DNA of 64,000 nucleotides, taken from a virus. The notes beneath the pieces are model-generated. The model ran no database searches and was not told the origin of the DNA. It worked only from the letters and a program-made list of their open reading frames with translations. How positions within the stretch are numbered: the stretch's first letter is position 1; each line of letters begins with the position of its first letter. A program made the position numbers and the translations under genes. The stretch is from IMG/VR virus record IMGVR_UViG_3300042553_000326, positions 1 through 64,000 of that record, one strand, 5' to 3'. Of this stretch, positions 34,792-44,741 are shown in pieces.

Positions 34792-35991
34792 TTACGAGTG
34801 GAAGACCGGGAGAATACCAAGGCTCAGAGCAGAGCTATACTTACGCTGCCACACGCCTTGCACGTACGCCGGAGTACCAGTAACCAGACCGTCAGTAGCG
34901 GCGGTAAGGGCAACATAAGCGGCATTTTCCACAACTTCCTTGTAGTCAGCATCAGACGCGAAAGCATCTTCGCTACCAGCCCAGGTGTAACCAGCCGGAT
35001 GAGCGATGTAGCCCCAGCGATACCAAATTTCAGTGGTACCACCACCTTTGTAGGCGGAAGGCGAACGTGCCATTTCGACCGGAGTCGGAACAGCCAGAGC
35101 GTTAAAGTTGATCGAGCCAGGCAGCACGATGAAGCTGGTCTTCGTACCAGTGATATCAACACCAGGACCAGTGTTCAGCTTAGTCAGCTCGGCGCTAGAC
35201 ATCGACTGAGTGGCTCTAGTCAAGATAAGACGAAACTTACCCTGGAAAATCGTCTGGAAGTCAACGCCGGCTTCGCTAACCTTATCCTGATCCACCAGAT
35301 TGGCGGAGCGGAAAGAGGCCATAACTTCAGGGCTAGTAACCAGGTAGGCGTACGACGGTTCGTAATCCTTCCAACCCTTACCCATAGCTTGCAGGAAGCC
35401 TTCGGCACGAGCAGCGCCTTGAATGATAGCGGTAGCATCGACAACAGCTTTAGCCGAGCCCAGATCCACGTAGAAGCCATACTTCTTGTCAGTCGGGTCG
35501 TTATCAAACGTCTGACCACCCAGACCGTTAGCGCCTTGAGCCTTACCAGCACCATTAAGGGCTTCGGTAATAGCAACACCCTTAAGCACAGCCAGAAGAG
35601 CGTTATGCTCGTCTTGAGTACGCGTCTCGGAGAAGTCGCGACCAATCTTGGCCAGACCATCTTCCTGCGTAACAACTTGCTTCATGTTGACCTTCTCAGC
35701 GCCATGCGTACGAACGGTCTTAACATACTTCAGGAACTCGCTGTCTTGCGTAGTCTTAGTACCAGCGGTGCTATCGGAGATCGACGCAACGTTGATAGTG
35801 GGATTCAGCGGCTTTCTCCAGCGAAGTTGACCAATATAGGTCTCGGTGTCAACGTTAATCTCAGGGTTCGAGACAGCGATACCGGTACCAACCAGTTTCT
35901 TAGCATTGGTGTAAGCTTCATCAGCATAAGCACCAATTGCCTCTTGCAGAACGGTGTCAGTTGCACCGGTAATAGACTTTGTAGCGGACAT
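34792..35991 (-). CDS. major capsid protein
   Basis: 399 aa located between the scaffold and neck genes. Sequence fits an HK97-fold coat protein without an obvious protease-cleaved delta domain: a VNMKQVVTQEDGL...E.R..DEHNALLAVLKGVA helix region, and a C-terminal EIWYRWGYIAHPAGYTW segment seen in large phage capsid families. SD AAGGAAAC. Strong codon bias creates a long antisense open frame, an artefact of composition. Confidence 0.85.
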   Translation of the reverse strand: MSATKSITGATDTVLQEAIGAYADEAYTNAKKLVGTGIAVSNPEINVDTETYIGQLRWRKPLNPTINVASISDSTAGTKTTQDSEFLKYVKTVRTHGAEKVNMKQVVTQEDGLAKIGRDFSETRTQDEHNALLAVLKGVAITEALNGAGKAQGANGLGGQTFDNDPTDKKYGFYVDLGSAKAVVDATAIIQGAARAEGFLQAMGKGWKDYEPSYAYLVTSPEVMASFRSANLVDQDKVSEAGVDFQTIFQGKFRLILTRATQSMSSAELTKLNTGPGVDITGTKTSFIVLPGSINFNALAVPTPVEMARSPSAYKGGGTTEIWYRWGYIAHPAGYTWAGSEDAFASDADYKEVVENAAYVALTAATDGLVTGTPAYVQGVWQRKYSSALSLGILPVFHS

Positions 35992-36006
35992 ATTGTTTCC
36001 TTGTTA

Positions 36007-36708
36007 TTATCGAGAGAATTTACCTGCAGCAGCCATCGCAATGACTTCTGCCTGTGATTTAGCAAATAAAGAAGTACTCTTCGACTGCTCACCTTGGCCA
36101 CCTTTAGGTTCGCCTTGGCCACCAGCTCCAGAGTTAGTTCTCGGTTTAAACAAGAAGGCTTGATCTTCGTCAGCCGCAAAGGACTTGACAAAATCGTGCA
36201 ATGATACACCAGACTTATGAATCCACTCGCCTTTATCATTACGTACGAGCTGATCGATTACTTCCTTAAAAGCAATCTGTGAGGCTCGTTCGTTTCTGAA
36301 TTCTAGAATACTAAGTGCGGTTTTAACTTCCACGTCGCGGGTAAGTTCAACAACACGCTTCTCAGCAGCTTCTCTGGCAATCTTCTCGTCCTTCAGACGT
36401 TGCTCATAAGCTTCCTTATGTTTACCTTCGTCCTCCAAACGCTTAAGTTCAGCCTCACGCTCAGCAGTTTCCTTAGCCTTTAATTTAGCTTCTGCTTCAT
36501 CACGTGCTTTGTAAGCCTTGTCTAGATTTTCTTTGATCTTCGCTAGTTCAGCATCAGATTTCTCTTTAGCCAGACGCTCAATCTTTTCCTCAGCGGTTTC
36601 GTTCTTAAGTCTTTCCTTTTCTTCCTCTTTCTTAATTGCAAGCTCTTCCGCAGCAATCTCTTCAGGAGTCTTAGGGGTACCGTCTTCTTTGTTTGGATTT
36701 ACAGCCAT
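36007..36708 (-). CDS. scaffolding protein
   Basis: 233 aa, highly charged, Glu/Lys-rich long coiled coil (residues 15-135) followed by a compact region and a Gly/Gln-rich linker and short basic tail. This is the usual form of internal scaffolds encoded just before the capsid gene. It would organise procapsid assembly and leave or be degraded. No protease gene is visible nearby. Confidence 0.8.
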   Translation of the reverse strand: MAVNPNKEDGTPKTPEEIAAEELAIKKEEEKERLKNETAEEKIERLAKEKSDAELAKIKENLDKAYKARDEAEAKLKAKETAEREAELKRLEDEGKHKEAYEQRLKDEKIAREAAEKRVVELTRDVEVKTALSILEFRNERASQIAFKEVIDQLVRNDKGEWIHKSGVSLHDFVKSFAADEDQAFLFKPRTNSGAGGQGEPKGGQGEQSKSTSLFAKSQAEVIAMAAAGKFSR

Positions 36709-36747
36709 TTTGTTTCATCTCCTGGGCACGGCCCAAAAACTTCTCAA

Positions 36748-36770
36748 GAGAGCACACACGGTGCACTCCC
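36748..36770 (-). terminator. Rho-independent terminator before the scaffold gene
   Basis: 10-bp stem including G-U pairs with a 3-nt loop, followed 8 nt later by TTTTT on the minus strand. It separates the MuF-polymerase gene from the scaffold/capsid genes. Confidence 0.6.
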
Positions 36771-36784
36771 TGAGTAGATTAAAA

Positions 36785-39700
36785 TTATCCGATCCCGTAC
36801 CAGTACAAATTCTTATCGAACTTATGCTCAATAGGTTTCAGAATGTCTTCTCTTGTGAGGATATCCTCGATTTGCAATACTTTACCACCAACAACAGAAC
36901 GACCAGGCACTGGAATAAGTCCTGTGTCGATAGCCTCATTGAGATATTGGTCATACAGATCCTTAGGCAAACCTCTTGCACGCATCTCATTCAGTGTGTG
37001 CAGGATAACGTTAGACTCTAAAGATTCAGCATATATCTCTCTAAGTGCATCCCTTGCCTTCAGCATGTCAGCAGCGTTCGACAAGAACGCATCATGAACA
37101 GTTGAAGTATCTATGTTATTCCTTCTTCCCCATAGATGATATTTCTTTACTAATACAGCATCGTTACTGTGGTTAGTGTTAACCCCGAAAGCTGTCTTAG
37201 CTTTGTTTAAATCAGCGATATCCTGCATAGTATCAGACTTATTTCTAATCTCTTGCCACCATGTAGGATCGGTCTTCTGTTTAACCTGAACGATATTCGT
37301 TATCCACTCACCATCCTTACTTTTGTACAATAGTTTTTCCTCGAAAGACTGTGTGAACTTTTGTTCAACAACCTTTCCATCGAAATTAACTACAGGTACA
37401 TTAGTCCAGTTCTTAGGTAATTTATTTGGATGCAAAACATCGAATCCACCAAACAGATTCTCTTCTATATCGCCTAACTTAAACTTTACCTTTCCAAGGT
37501 TCTTACCTGTTACACGATCTATAGGATCTTTAACTCCGAATACAATATCAGAGAATGTACTATCAGGTTTGAACCAAGGTATTCTTTTTAGAAGTTTCTC
37601 GCTAAGAGATTCAGATGCTTTAGTACCTAGTATTTCGGCTGCTAGTGGTGACAACTTATCACCAGAGCTGTAATTACCAAATACCATCTGTCTCGCGATA
37701 ACTGCAAAGTCTAATGAGGATTGCGATGGCTTAGCACTGGTTAGGAAATCAGCTGCTAGTCTACCAAAGAACTTAGTGAAGCCTTTTAGAATAGGGACTT
37801 CTTCAGATAAGTTTTCACTCATTATATTTGCTATTAATTTAAAGTCATCAGGAGTGACGACCTTATTGTAATTTCTAGACATCTTCTCTACGAGATCATA
37901 CGTCTTAGGTTCAAGGAACCAAAGTTCCTCAAGAATGTCATCCCCAGGATCGATACCTTTATTGAAGATGTCCTTCACGTCTTGTCGTAAACTCTTAAGT
38001 TCAGCAGCTGTATCAGGATCAAACCTTTCGAATCTAGCTGCACGAGCACTTATCTGCTCTAATACAGTGTCTCTATCCGAAGCCTTAACCACTAGGGTCG
38101 AGTCTTGTTTATCTAATGCTTTAGCCAACTTAGTTTCTACGTTGATAATACCAGTACGTTCACCTGCTCCGTAGAAGGTCACCATGTTTTGAGCTTTAGC
38201 AGCCTTACGTAGATCTTTTTCCGTTAAGCCTAACTTTTGATTAAGCTTAATGAATCTTGGGTCATCGAAGGTTCTTGCTGCAATCTCATCGTACAAACGT
38301 TTCTTCTGATTGGTTGGTACTACATTAGATAACTCAGCCAACTGCTTATTTTTAGTTGTGAGTGCAATGATCTGAGCGCCAGACGACGATGCATCCTGCT
38401 CAAGAGCTATTGCTATCTTGTAATCACTTAGCTTAGCTAAAGACAGCTTATCATATTTCCCATCAAGGAAATTATGTATTTTAGCTGCTTCAAGTGACAG
38501 TCTAAGAGCCTTACCGAGGTCTTCACCATCTATCTCTTGGACAAACTTAGAATCCAGCACAGCTCTAATGTCACCTGGCTTACCACGTAGAATGTGATTA
38601 CCAATCTTAACCATCTCAGGGCGTAATTCTGATGCTATCAGCTGTCTACCTGTGACGGATAATGAGTTATGTCTACCTTCGAACTTATCAGAAAGTCCAC
38701 CTAGAAATCCACCTATCTGATCATTTAGGTTCCTCCATCCAGCTTCACTGAATGGCTTTGCTTCCTTACTATTTAAGAAAGGTCTAAATGATTCACCAGA
38801 TTGAGGCCCAATAAAGCCTCTTTCGTAGATACGTGCACGGTGATCTAGGAATGGTATATTACTGAACGAAGCATTCTTCTTTCTGAGCCAATCCATTACT
38901 TTGAATCGCTCATAGGCATCGCCACGCTCTACCATGTATTCGCGGTAGGTATTCAACTCATTGTAATGTTTAGCGCGACCTTTATCGTCTTCAAACAACA
39001 TCAGCTTATTGATGAAATCATAGAACTCATTATCGATACGATATTCAGTCCTACCTGCCCAATTAAGAGCTTGTGTCATCGACTTATCAATTAATGCCTC
39101 TGGAAAGTCGGCAAAGGAGTCTGTAGACGTTATAGGTATGCGGGTATCGTAATAACCTAGAACACCTTCGTCTATGAAATACGTTTTGTAACCCTCTCTA
39201 ATAATTAAACGGTTTCGCGCATCGATTGGTGTGACACGGATACCTACATCTACTTTTCTAGTTAACTTAGAGTAGTCTTGGATGCGTTTATCGACAATAC
39301 GAAGATGCACAGAGAATGTATCATAAGCAGGACCAAAGTATTTATTACTATTCTTACTCTTCATCCGCCTCTTCTGAACACCAAAGGTTTCTAACTCGTA
39401 GAATCCCTTTCCTTTTGCATCGTCTAACAGTTTAACACCAAGCTTCCACCACTCTTGTCTACTGCCTCTGTAGTTAGCTAGATTATAGAGATCACGTCCG
39501 ATTGCTACAGCGAGCTGATCCCTATCAGGACCATCTGCCAGAGCTAATCTGTTTGCAAACTTAAGATAGAATTGCTTTTTCTGAGGTTCTTCTAGGCGAA
39601 CTAATAGTTTTAAAGGAATTTTCCTATCCAACACGTTACGCAATTCTCTAGCGATCTTCGGTAAGGTTTTATCTTCCCATTTATTCTTTCGTTTTATATT

Positions 39701-41419
39701 AGCTAGGAACTCATCATGAAGCTCGTCTAGTTGGCTAGGTCCAAGAACTGGATCTAGAAAGTTATCTTGCTTCAACCGCTGAAGTAACCCTGTATTGCGC
39801 CTCAGCTGTGTCTCCATGAAGTCCGACACGTTCATCACATCAAACTTCATCTGTCCATTGAGGACTGCCTTAAGATTCTGCCAAGGCTCTTTATTGTTTC
39901 TAAACCTGGTAAATGTAATTCTAAGATTCTCTGTGACAACAGCTCTCTCATTAGAACTCATTTCATCTTCAAGCTTATCTACAAACTTTATGATGAAGTC
40001 TTTATCAGCTTGCTTAAGGTCTGCACTCTCATTAACTAACCTATAACTGTTACTCAATACTGAAGGATTGGGCTGAAATACACGGCTATCCTCGTATCGT
40101 CCCGTTAAGGGGTTGAATAATAACTGATCTTCATTAGGTGGTGTAGATAGAATTCTAGTCTTACTAGCTTTCTTAGTGCCTAGCAGATTACCTCTATAGT
40201 TCGTAAGTGATAACGTACCTTCTAAGTCCCTAGACTGCAGCAGGTAATACTCTTTAAGTGCCTTCTGCAATTCAGTAGATGCAAGTATCTCATCAGGCCT
40301 TGATGCACCTAACTTAAGTACATCTAATCTTTCCTTTGCAGCAGCAAACTTCATCGTATCACCAGGTAAGCCTATACCTGAGGTAGTCATTCTGCGAAGC
40401 TCAGCAATACCTACTTCTTTACCAGAAGGATTAGTGAATTTATCCACAGTAAGCTGTCCACTTCTAAACATATTCAGTCTAGTGGTATCACCAAGGTGTC
40501 TAAGCTGGACTTCAGTAGGTTGACGTTGTAACCACTCACTATAGGACTCTTTTAGTGGTGATTGTCCGTCGTAGTAAGCGATTTGCTTAGCTGTGAGACC
40601 CTCTAGATTACGTTTTCGAATTTGGGCAATATTCTCGAGTGAACCCAAGTCGCTATAGCTTTTGACAATAGGTACAGTGGTACTCCTGCAATGAAAATGA
40701 GCAGGAGGCAAATGAGATACATCACTAATAGGATACACAGTGCCATCGCGATGACGGCAAATAGGGGTAGTTCTAGAATCGAGAACAGCAACGTACTGCC
40801 AACCTCTAAGGACTTTCTCATTAGCTTTATAGACCTCATGATCTGTTTGTGAACGAACCGAGGTCATAGCAGTTCTTACTAAGCCTAATGACTGATTCAT
40901 TGAGATATCAAGGACGTTACCTTTACGTATGGACAACGCAATAGCCTTTTCATCTAGCCCTTGTGCAATACCATTACGTATTACAGCTTCTAATCGTTTA
41001 CGCTCGGAGAGGCTTACTGTATTCCAGCCTTCGAGCAGTGTAACATCATTGTAGATAGGACGCTTTAACACAATGTCTTCAGCTATACGATATTGTGGCT
41101 TAGATGTGCGCCATATCTTACCAACAGCATTATCCAACTGTTGATAAGTGTAGGATATTTGGCTGGATACTAAGTCAAGTAAAGATCTAGAGCTTACATT
41201 ATATGCTTGCCCATAGGTCTTTCTTAATAGCACATCTATCTCTTCCATCATCTTAGGTGACATAGACGCCTTATTACGCAAGATGATATCATCTATCTTC
41301 GTCTTATGGCCATTGACAATGGTGTATATCTTACCAGATACACGCTCCTCGTACAACCTCATCATTGCAGCTCTGTCTACAATATTATCGTATAGAGCTG
41401 TATTCACATTTTGTTTCAT
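36785..41419 (-). CDS. MuF head protein fused to a T7-type single-subunit RNA polymerase
   Basis: 1,544 aa. Residues ~1-255 are a MuF/SPP1 gp7-like domain ending in AVLDSRTTPICRHRDG and LPPAHFHCRS. The C-terminal half carries single-subunit RNA polymerase signatures. These are PEALIDKSMTQALNWA..TEYRIDNE (like the T7 AINIAQNTAWKIN segment), DHRARIY (859-865, T7 DWRGR), QDASSSGAQ with Asp1009 (motif A), R1071-x3-K1075-x3-M1079-x3-Y1083-G1084 (motif B, spacing as in T7 R627/K631/M635/Y639/G640), and VHDAF with His1442-Asp1443 (motif C). All catalytic residues are present. The B-to-C interval is about 190 residues longer than in T7. It lies between portal and scaffold, where head-ejected proteins are encoded. 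SD AAGGAG. Predicted virion-packaged RNA polymerase (inference). Confidence 0.88.
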   Translation of the reverse strand: MKQNVNTALYDNIVDRAAMMRLYEERVSGKIYTIVNGHKTKIDDIILRNKASMSPKMMEEIDVLLRKTYGQAYNVSSRSLLDLVSSQISYTYQQLDNAVGKIWRTSKPQYRIAEDIVLKRPIYNDVTLLEGWNTVSLSERKRLEAVIRNGIAQGLDEKAIALSIRKGNVLDISMNQSLGLVRTAMTSVRSQTDHEVYKANEKVLRGWQYVAVLDSRTTPICRHRDGTVYPISDVSHLPPAHFHCRSTTVPIVKSYSDLGSLENIAQIRKRNLEGLTAKQIAYYDGQSPLKESYSEWLQRQPTEVQLRHLGDTTRLNMFRSGQLTVDKFTNPSGKEVGIAELRRMTTSGIGLPGDTMKFAAAKERLDVLKLGASRPDEILASTELQKALKEYYLLQSRDLEGTLSLTNYRGNLLGTKKASKTRILSTPPNEDQLLFNPLTGRYEDSRVFQPNPSVLSNSYRLVNESADLKQADKDFIIKFVDKLEDEMSSNERAVVTENLRITFTRFRNNKEPWQNLKAVLNGQMKFDVMNVSDFMETQLRRNTGLLQRLKQDNFLDPVLGPSQLDELHDEFLANIKRKNKWEDKTLPKIARELRNVLDRKIPLKLLVRLEEPQKKQFYLKFANRLALADGPDRDQLAVAIGRDLYNLANYRGSRQEWWKLGVKLLDDAKGKGFYELETFGVQKRRMKSKNSNKYFGPAYDTFSVHLRIVDKRIQDYSKLTRKVDVGIRVTPIDARNRLIIREGYKTYFIDEGVLGYYDTRIPITSTDSFADFPEALIDKSMTQALNWAGRTEYRIDNEFYDFINKLMLFEDDKGRAKHYNELNTYREYMVERGDAYERFKVMDWLRKKNASFSNIPFLDHRARIYERGFIGPQSGESFRPFLNSKEAKPFSEAGWRNLNDQIGGFLGGLSDKFEGRHNSLSVTGRQLIASELRPEMVKIGNHILRGKPGDIRAVLDSKFVQEIDGEDLGKALRLSLEAAKIHNFLDGKYDKLSLAKLSDYKIAIALEQDASSSGAQIIALTTKNKQLAELSNVVPTNQKKRLYDEIAARTFDDPRFIKLNQKLGLTEKDLRKAAKAQNMVTFYGAGERTGIINVETKLAKALDKQDSTLVVKASDRDTVLEQISARAARFERFDPDTAAELKSLRQDVKDIFNKGIDPGDDILEELWFLEPKTYDLVEKMSRNYNKVVTPDDFKLIANIMSENLSEEVPILKGFTKFFGRLAADFLTSAKPSQSSLDFAVIARQMVFGNYSSGDKLSPLAAEILGTKASESLSEKLLKRIPWFKPDSTFSDIVFGVKDPIDRVTGKNLGKVKFKLGDIEENLFGGFDVLHPNKLPKNWTNVPVVNFDGKVVEQKFTQSFEEKLLYKSKDGEWITNIVQVKQKTDPTWWQEIRNKSDTMQDIADLNKAKTAFGVNTNHSNDAVLVKKYHLWGRRNNIDTSTVHDAFLSNAADMLKARDALREIYAESLESNVILHTLNEMRARGLPKDLYDQYLNEAIDTGLIPVPGRSVVGGKVLQIEDILTREDILKPIEHKFDKNLYWYGIG

Positions 41420-41443
41420 TTAGGCTCCTTGATAAATATTAAA

Positions 41444-41467
41444 AAGAGCACTATTGCTAGCGCCCTT
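41444..41467 (-). terminator. Rho-independent terminator after the portal gene
   Basis: 10-bp stem (with G-U pairs), TTGC-type 4-nt loop, followed by TTTTTAATA on the minus strand. Confidence 0.75.
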
Positions 41468-41481
41468 GAAGTATTCACCAG

Positions 41482-43068
41482 TTATTCCTTATCTTTGAAC
41501 GGCTGTTCGTCATTATCAAAGTTTGCTCTATTAGCCTCAGCATCATGTTTCTTTTTCAGAGACACGATGAATTCATCTGCATTAATCTCATCTTGTGCTG
41601 TCTCATCATCATAATCAGGTGGCACAATATCATTCTGCTTAAGAATAGCAAGCCAAGTAGAACGCGGAATAAGACCTTCCTTGTACCATTCAGTAACGAG
41701 GCGTAACCATGCGTCACCAAGCGGTGCAGGATTGAAGTCAGCTGATAGATTGAACTCTACATCTGAAGACTTGAAGTCAGTATTGTAACGCCAATTAAGC
41801 ATGAATGCTATAATGTCAGCTAGTGTATTGCTAACCTTAGTATTCATCGTGCCTAATTGAGCTGTCTGTGAGGCATTCCTAATATCAAGTGCAATACCAG
41901 ACTGACCCACCTCAGGCGTAAGCATTCTAACACCTAACCTAGCCATCTCATCGATAGCACTAGCGATAGTAGCTTCCATATCCTTAAGAGCTTCTGTAGG
42001 TGTCTTCAGGACGTCCGCAGTATCGCCTCTATTGAGTTTAATCCAAGTACCTAACCCGGAATCAACGATCTTGTCAAAATCCTCGTCAGACATGTCTGTG
42101 GAAATCACAGGTGTATATGTAGCTGCCCCATAGATCAGATGATTACGTCTACTCATCTTGTTATAAAGATTAATCTCTTTATCAACGAGCGGAGTAATAG
42201 ACGGTTCGATAGGGTCAATACAACCATTAAGAGGCCATGCAGGGATAAAATCCAATGGCTTATTGTTCATTAAGATACCTGTGATGGTATCTTTAAGCTT
42301 CATTGAGATATTCTTACCGTTAGAGGCGGATACAGATCCACCTGTAGCCTTAGCCTGTGTATCAACCTCAGCCTGAAACACCCTTATCTGATACTTACCG
42401 TCTAGAAGCTCATGCACCCATACTGTTTCAATGTATTCTGGGTGAAATTCATTCTTAATGAAGCTTTCTGAATGACCCTTCACAATGACACGAGTTAGCT
42501 GTGACCTACCATTTACAACTTCAGTCTTCCAGTTGATAATACTCTCAGCTGGCCAAATGATAGGAAATGGAGCAAAGCGCTCTATAAGTTCAGCGTTAGT
42601 CATACCATGATTCTTTGGCACAACAGGGTAATCTACATAGATCCATGTACGTGACGTTTGTACTTCTTCCCACAGAGCGCCATCTAAGAATGCTGCTAAA
42701 GGTTGACCATCCGAAGTAAATGCATCTAGTATCCATTGCTGTGCCTCTTCAGGAGCCTTCTCAGGAAGCTTTAGATGAGGCTGTTTACGAAGCAATCCAC
42801 CTACAATGAACTTAGCAAATGTACTCACAATACCAGGCAATTCAGCCTCGGACTTGTAGAATTCATATTGCTGTGGTGTCATGTTAGGGGAGAAAGGGAT
42901 AAGCAGATTAGTGTAGTTGACAGTGTCAATCAGAGAGTCATAATCTTTAACATAGCGCTCACCGCTACAGACAGCTCTACTACGTTTCCATAATTCAGCA
43001 ATGCTATCATATAAGCTACATGGCTCACCTACACCACGTAGCGGTTCAGAAGCGCTAACGTTAGCCAT
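41482..43068 (-). CDS. portal protein (DUF4055-type)
   Basis: 528 aa, within the portal size range. Sequence resembles the DUF4055 portal group: MTPQQYEFYKSEAELPGIVSTFAKFIVGGLLRK near 65-95 and SGIALDIRNASQTAQLGTMNTKVSNTLADI near 395-425. It forms the dodecameric DNA channel and terminase docking site. Follows the 108-aa gene with a TAATG overlap. Confidence 0.85.
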   Translation of the reverse strand: MANVSASEPLRGVGEPCSLYDSIAELWKRSRAVCSGERYVKDYDSLIDTVNYTNLLIPFSPNMTPQQYEFYKSEAELPGIVSTFAKFIVGGLLRKQPHLKLPEKAPEEAQQWILDAFTSDGQPLAAFLDGALWEEVQTSRTWIYVDYPVVPKNHGMTNAELIERFAPFPIIWPAESIINWKTEVVNGRSQLTRVIVKGHSESFIKNEFHPEYIETVWVHELLDGKYQIRVFQAEVDTQAKATGGSVSASNGKNISMKLKDTITGILMNNKPLDFIPAWPLNGCIDPIEPSITPLVDKEINLYNKMSRRNHLIYGAATYTPVISTDMSDEDFDKIVDSGLGTWIKLNRGDTADVLKTPTEALKDMEATIASAIDEMARLGVRMLTPEVGQSGIALDIRNASQTAQLGTMNTKVSNTLADIIAFMLNWRYNTDFKSSDVEFNLSADFNPAPLGDAWLRLVTEWYKEGLIPRSTWLAILKQNDIVPPDYDDETAQDEINADEFIVSLKKKHDAEANRANFDNDEQPFKDKE

Positions 43069-43394
43069 TATTTACCTCGCAAAATCGCTTTAAATCCAGG
43101 CATTTCGCCTTCGTAGACTCGTCCTGTCATATTGTTGTAAGCCCTGATAGTCTCAGCGCCAGTAGCCACAATAGACCAGTTACCAGATACCATCTCAGCG
43201 GCCTTACTACGCTCAGAGACAGCTGCACCAGTATCTTTAGAAGGTTTTGGCGGTTCTACAACAGGAGGCGCGACGGGTTGTACTTCAATGGTAATCACAG
43301 GTGCAGGATCAACAGCAGGTGTATCATGCTTATCGATATGCACTTCGACAGTCTCAGTTACTTTTACATCATCATTAATCTTTAATGCTTTCAT
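43068..43394 (-). CDS. hypothetical protein with Pro-rich linker
   Basis: 108 aa. Residues 25-55 are Pro/Val/Thr-rich (extended linker); the C-terminal 45 residues (NWSIVATGAETIRAYNNMTGRVYEGEMPGFKAILRG) look like a small beta domain that recurs in phage proteins encoded next to terminase and portal genes. May decorate the head; unproven. Confidence 0.7.
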   Translation of the reverse strand: MKALKINDDVKVTETVEVHIDKHDTPAVDPAPVITIEVQPVAPPVVEPPKPSKDTGAAVSERSKAAEMVSGNWSIVATGAETIRAYNNMTGRVYEGEMPGFKAILRGK

Positions 43395-43406
43395 TTTTAA
43401 TCCTAA

Positions 43407-44741
43407 TTAGAATCCAAAGCCACGTTTCGCTGTAGTACCACCAGAACGAACAGGAAACTTATATTCAAAGAAGTATCGAATACCATCAGAGTAGTGTTCA
43501 ATACCAGCTGATTTATCTATTGTTGCAGTATCTGGATTGTTATCAACCCAAACAGTCTTCTCTAACGACTCTATGACGCCTTGACATTGTGGATTAACAT
43601 AAGCATTAACCTCACCAGCTGCGGTCTTGAAGTGCTTATTCACAGAAGCCACACTGTCCACTATCTTAGGCGCAGCATCTCTTGCCAACACAGTAAAGCC
43701 CATGCTTCTTAGAATGCTAAAATCAGTAACACCAACAGGAGCAGAAGTCTTTCTACTATTGCCGGATGGATCTGGGTAACAAATAACACGATGTCCTTTA
43801 TCCTTGTATTTAGCTTTAATTGCGATCCCTAATGTTTCTGTATCAGGATGCCCCTTGAATTCGTGATGACAATCAGCACGCTTACCTCTAACTGTCCACA
43901 CAGATGAGCATTGTAATCCGACGTTAAAGTCAATTGCAACATGAACATCTTCACCATCATGTATAGGCTCGATATTCTTGTTAACATGTATCTTGCGATC
44001 AAAGCAATAGAACACATTCTTACCAGAGCCTTCGAACTTAGCAAGGTATTCTCTATTAAAGAATACAGGATCAACACGATGGCGTATCTTGTCTATTTCT
44101 TCTGGATCTAACAGCGGTGATTGTGTGTAATCGAAATGATAAGACTTGAATGTAGGATCTACCTCTTCAAAGTGATACATATCGTATAGATAGTTGTACC
44201 CTTTAGGCGTAGATATTGTCAATGATCTACCTGCAGAAGGTGCTCTATAGAGTTTAGCTCTCTTAGGCGACCAACGTGTCGAGATACAGGGTTCTATAAT
44301 ACTTTCCCATGCATCTTTATGGCCAGCACCTTTAGTCCACGAGGATACCTCATCATTAACAGCATAATATACACCTGTACCACGCTGTCTCTCTACAGCC
44401 TCGTAGGAGAACAACTTAATTTCTACATCATTAGGCAACTTTATTCTACCAAGGTCTCTGCTGGAACTTTGAGCATAACGTTCTAATCCAAGTTGATACA
44501 TTAGCAAAGGATAATAAACGTCAGTCACCTGTGAATAGGTAGGTGCATTTATTACAACATTCTTATTAGGGACGCTAGGACGTAATGTCATAAGCTCCCA
44601 TGCTGCAGTAGATGCAGAGACAGCTGCCATGTGTGACTTGCCCCATCCTCGTGAGGCTACAACAACAGCGTGTCTCACACTCTTCTCTACAAATAGATCT
44701 CTATAAACCTTACTCTGGGTGGGGTGCAGACGGATTGACAT
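43407..44741 (-). CDS. terL: terminase large subunit
   Basis: 444 aa. ATPase domain: Walker A-like ASRGWGKS (29-36) and Walker B YYAVNDE (Asp130-Glu131), coupling STPKG (178-182). Nuclease domain (RNase H fold): acidic residues in AIDFNVG (Asp271), YPDPSG (Asp324) and EHYSDGIRYFFEY (Asp419). It cuts and translocates DNA into the procapsid. Overlaps the small-subunit candidate by 32 nt. Confidence 0.95.
   Translation of the reverse strand: MSIRLHPTQSKVYRDLFVEKSVRHAVVVASRGWGKSHMAAVSASTAAWELMTLRPSVPNKNVVINAPTYSQVTDVYYPLLMYQLGLERYAQSSSRDLGRIKLPNDVEIKLFSYEAVERQRGTGVYYAVNDEVSSWTKGAGHKDAWESIIEPCISTRWSPKRAKLYRAPSAGRSLTISTPKGYNYLYDMYHFEEVDPTFKSYHFDYTQSPLLDPEEIDKIRHRVDPVFFNREYLAKFEGSGKNVFYCFDRKIHVNKNIEPIHDGEDVHVAIDFNVGLQCSSVWTVRGKRADCHHEFKGHPDTETLGIAIKAKYKDKGHRVICYPDPSGNSRKTSAPVGVTDFSILRSMGFTVLARDAAPKIVDSVASVNKHFKTAAGEVNAYVNPQCQGVIESLEKTVWVDNNPDTATIDKSAGIEHYSDGIRYFFEYKFPVRSGGTTAKRGFGF

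Noticed and set aside
34798-36057. 419-codon open frame on the plus strand opposite the capsid gene
   Set aside because: It is fully antisense to the major capsid gene. The strong codon bias of that gene depletes stops on the opposite strand, there is no ribosome binding site, and similar antisense frames lie opposite other highly biased genes (for example 53389..53925).
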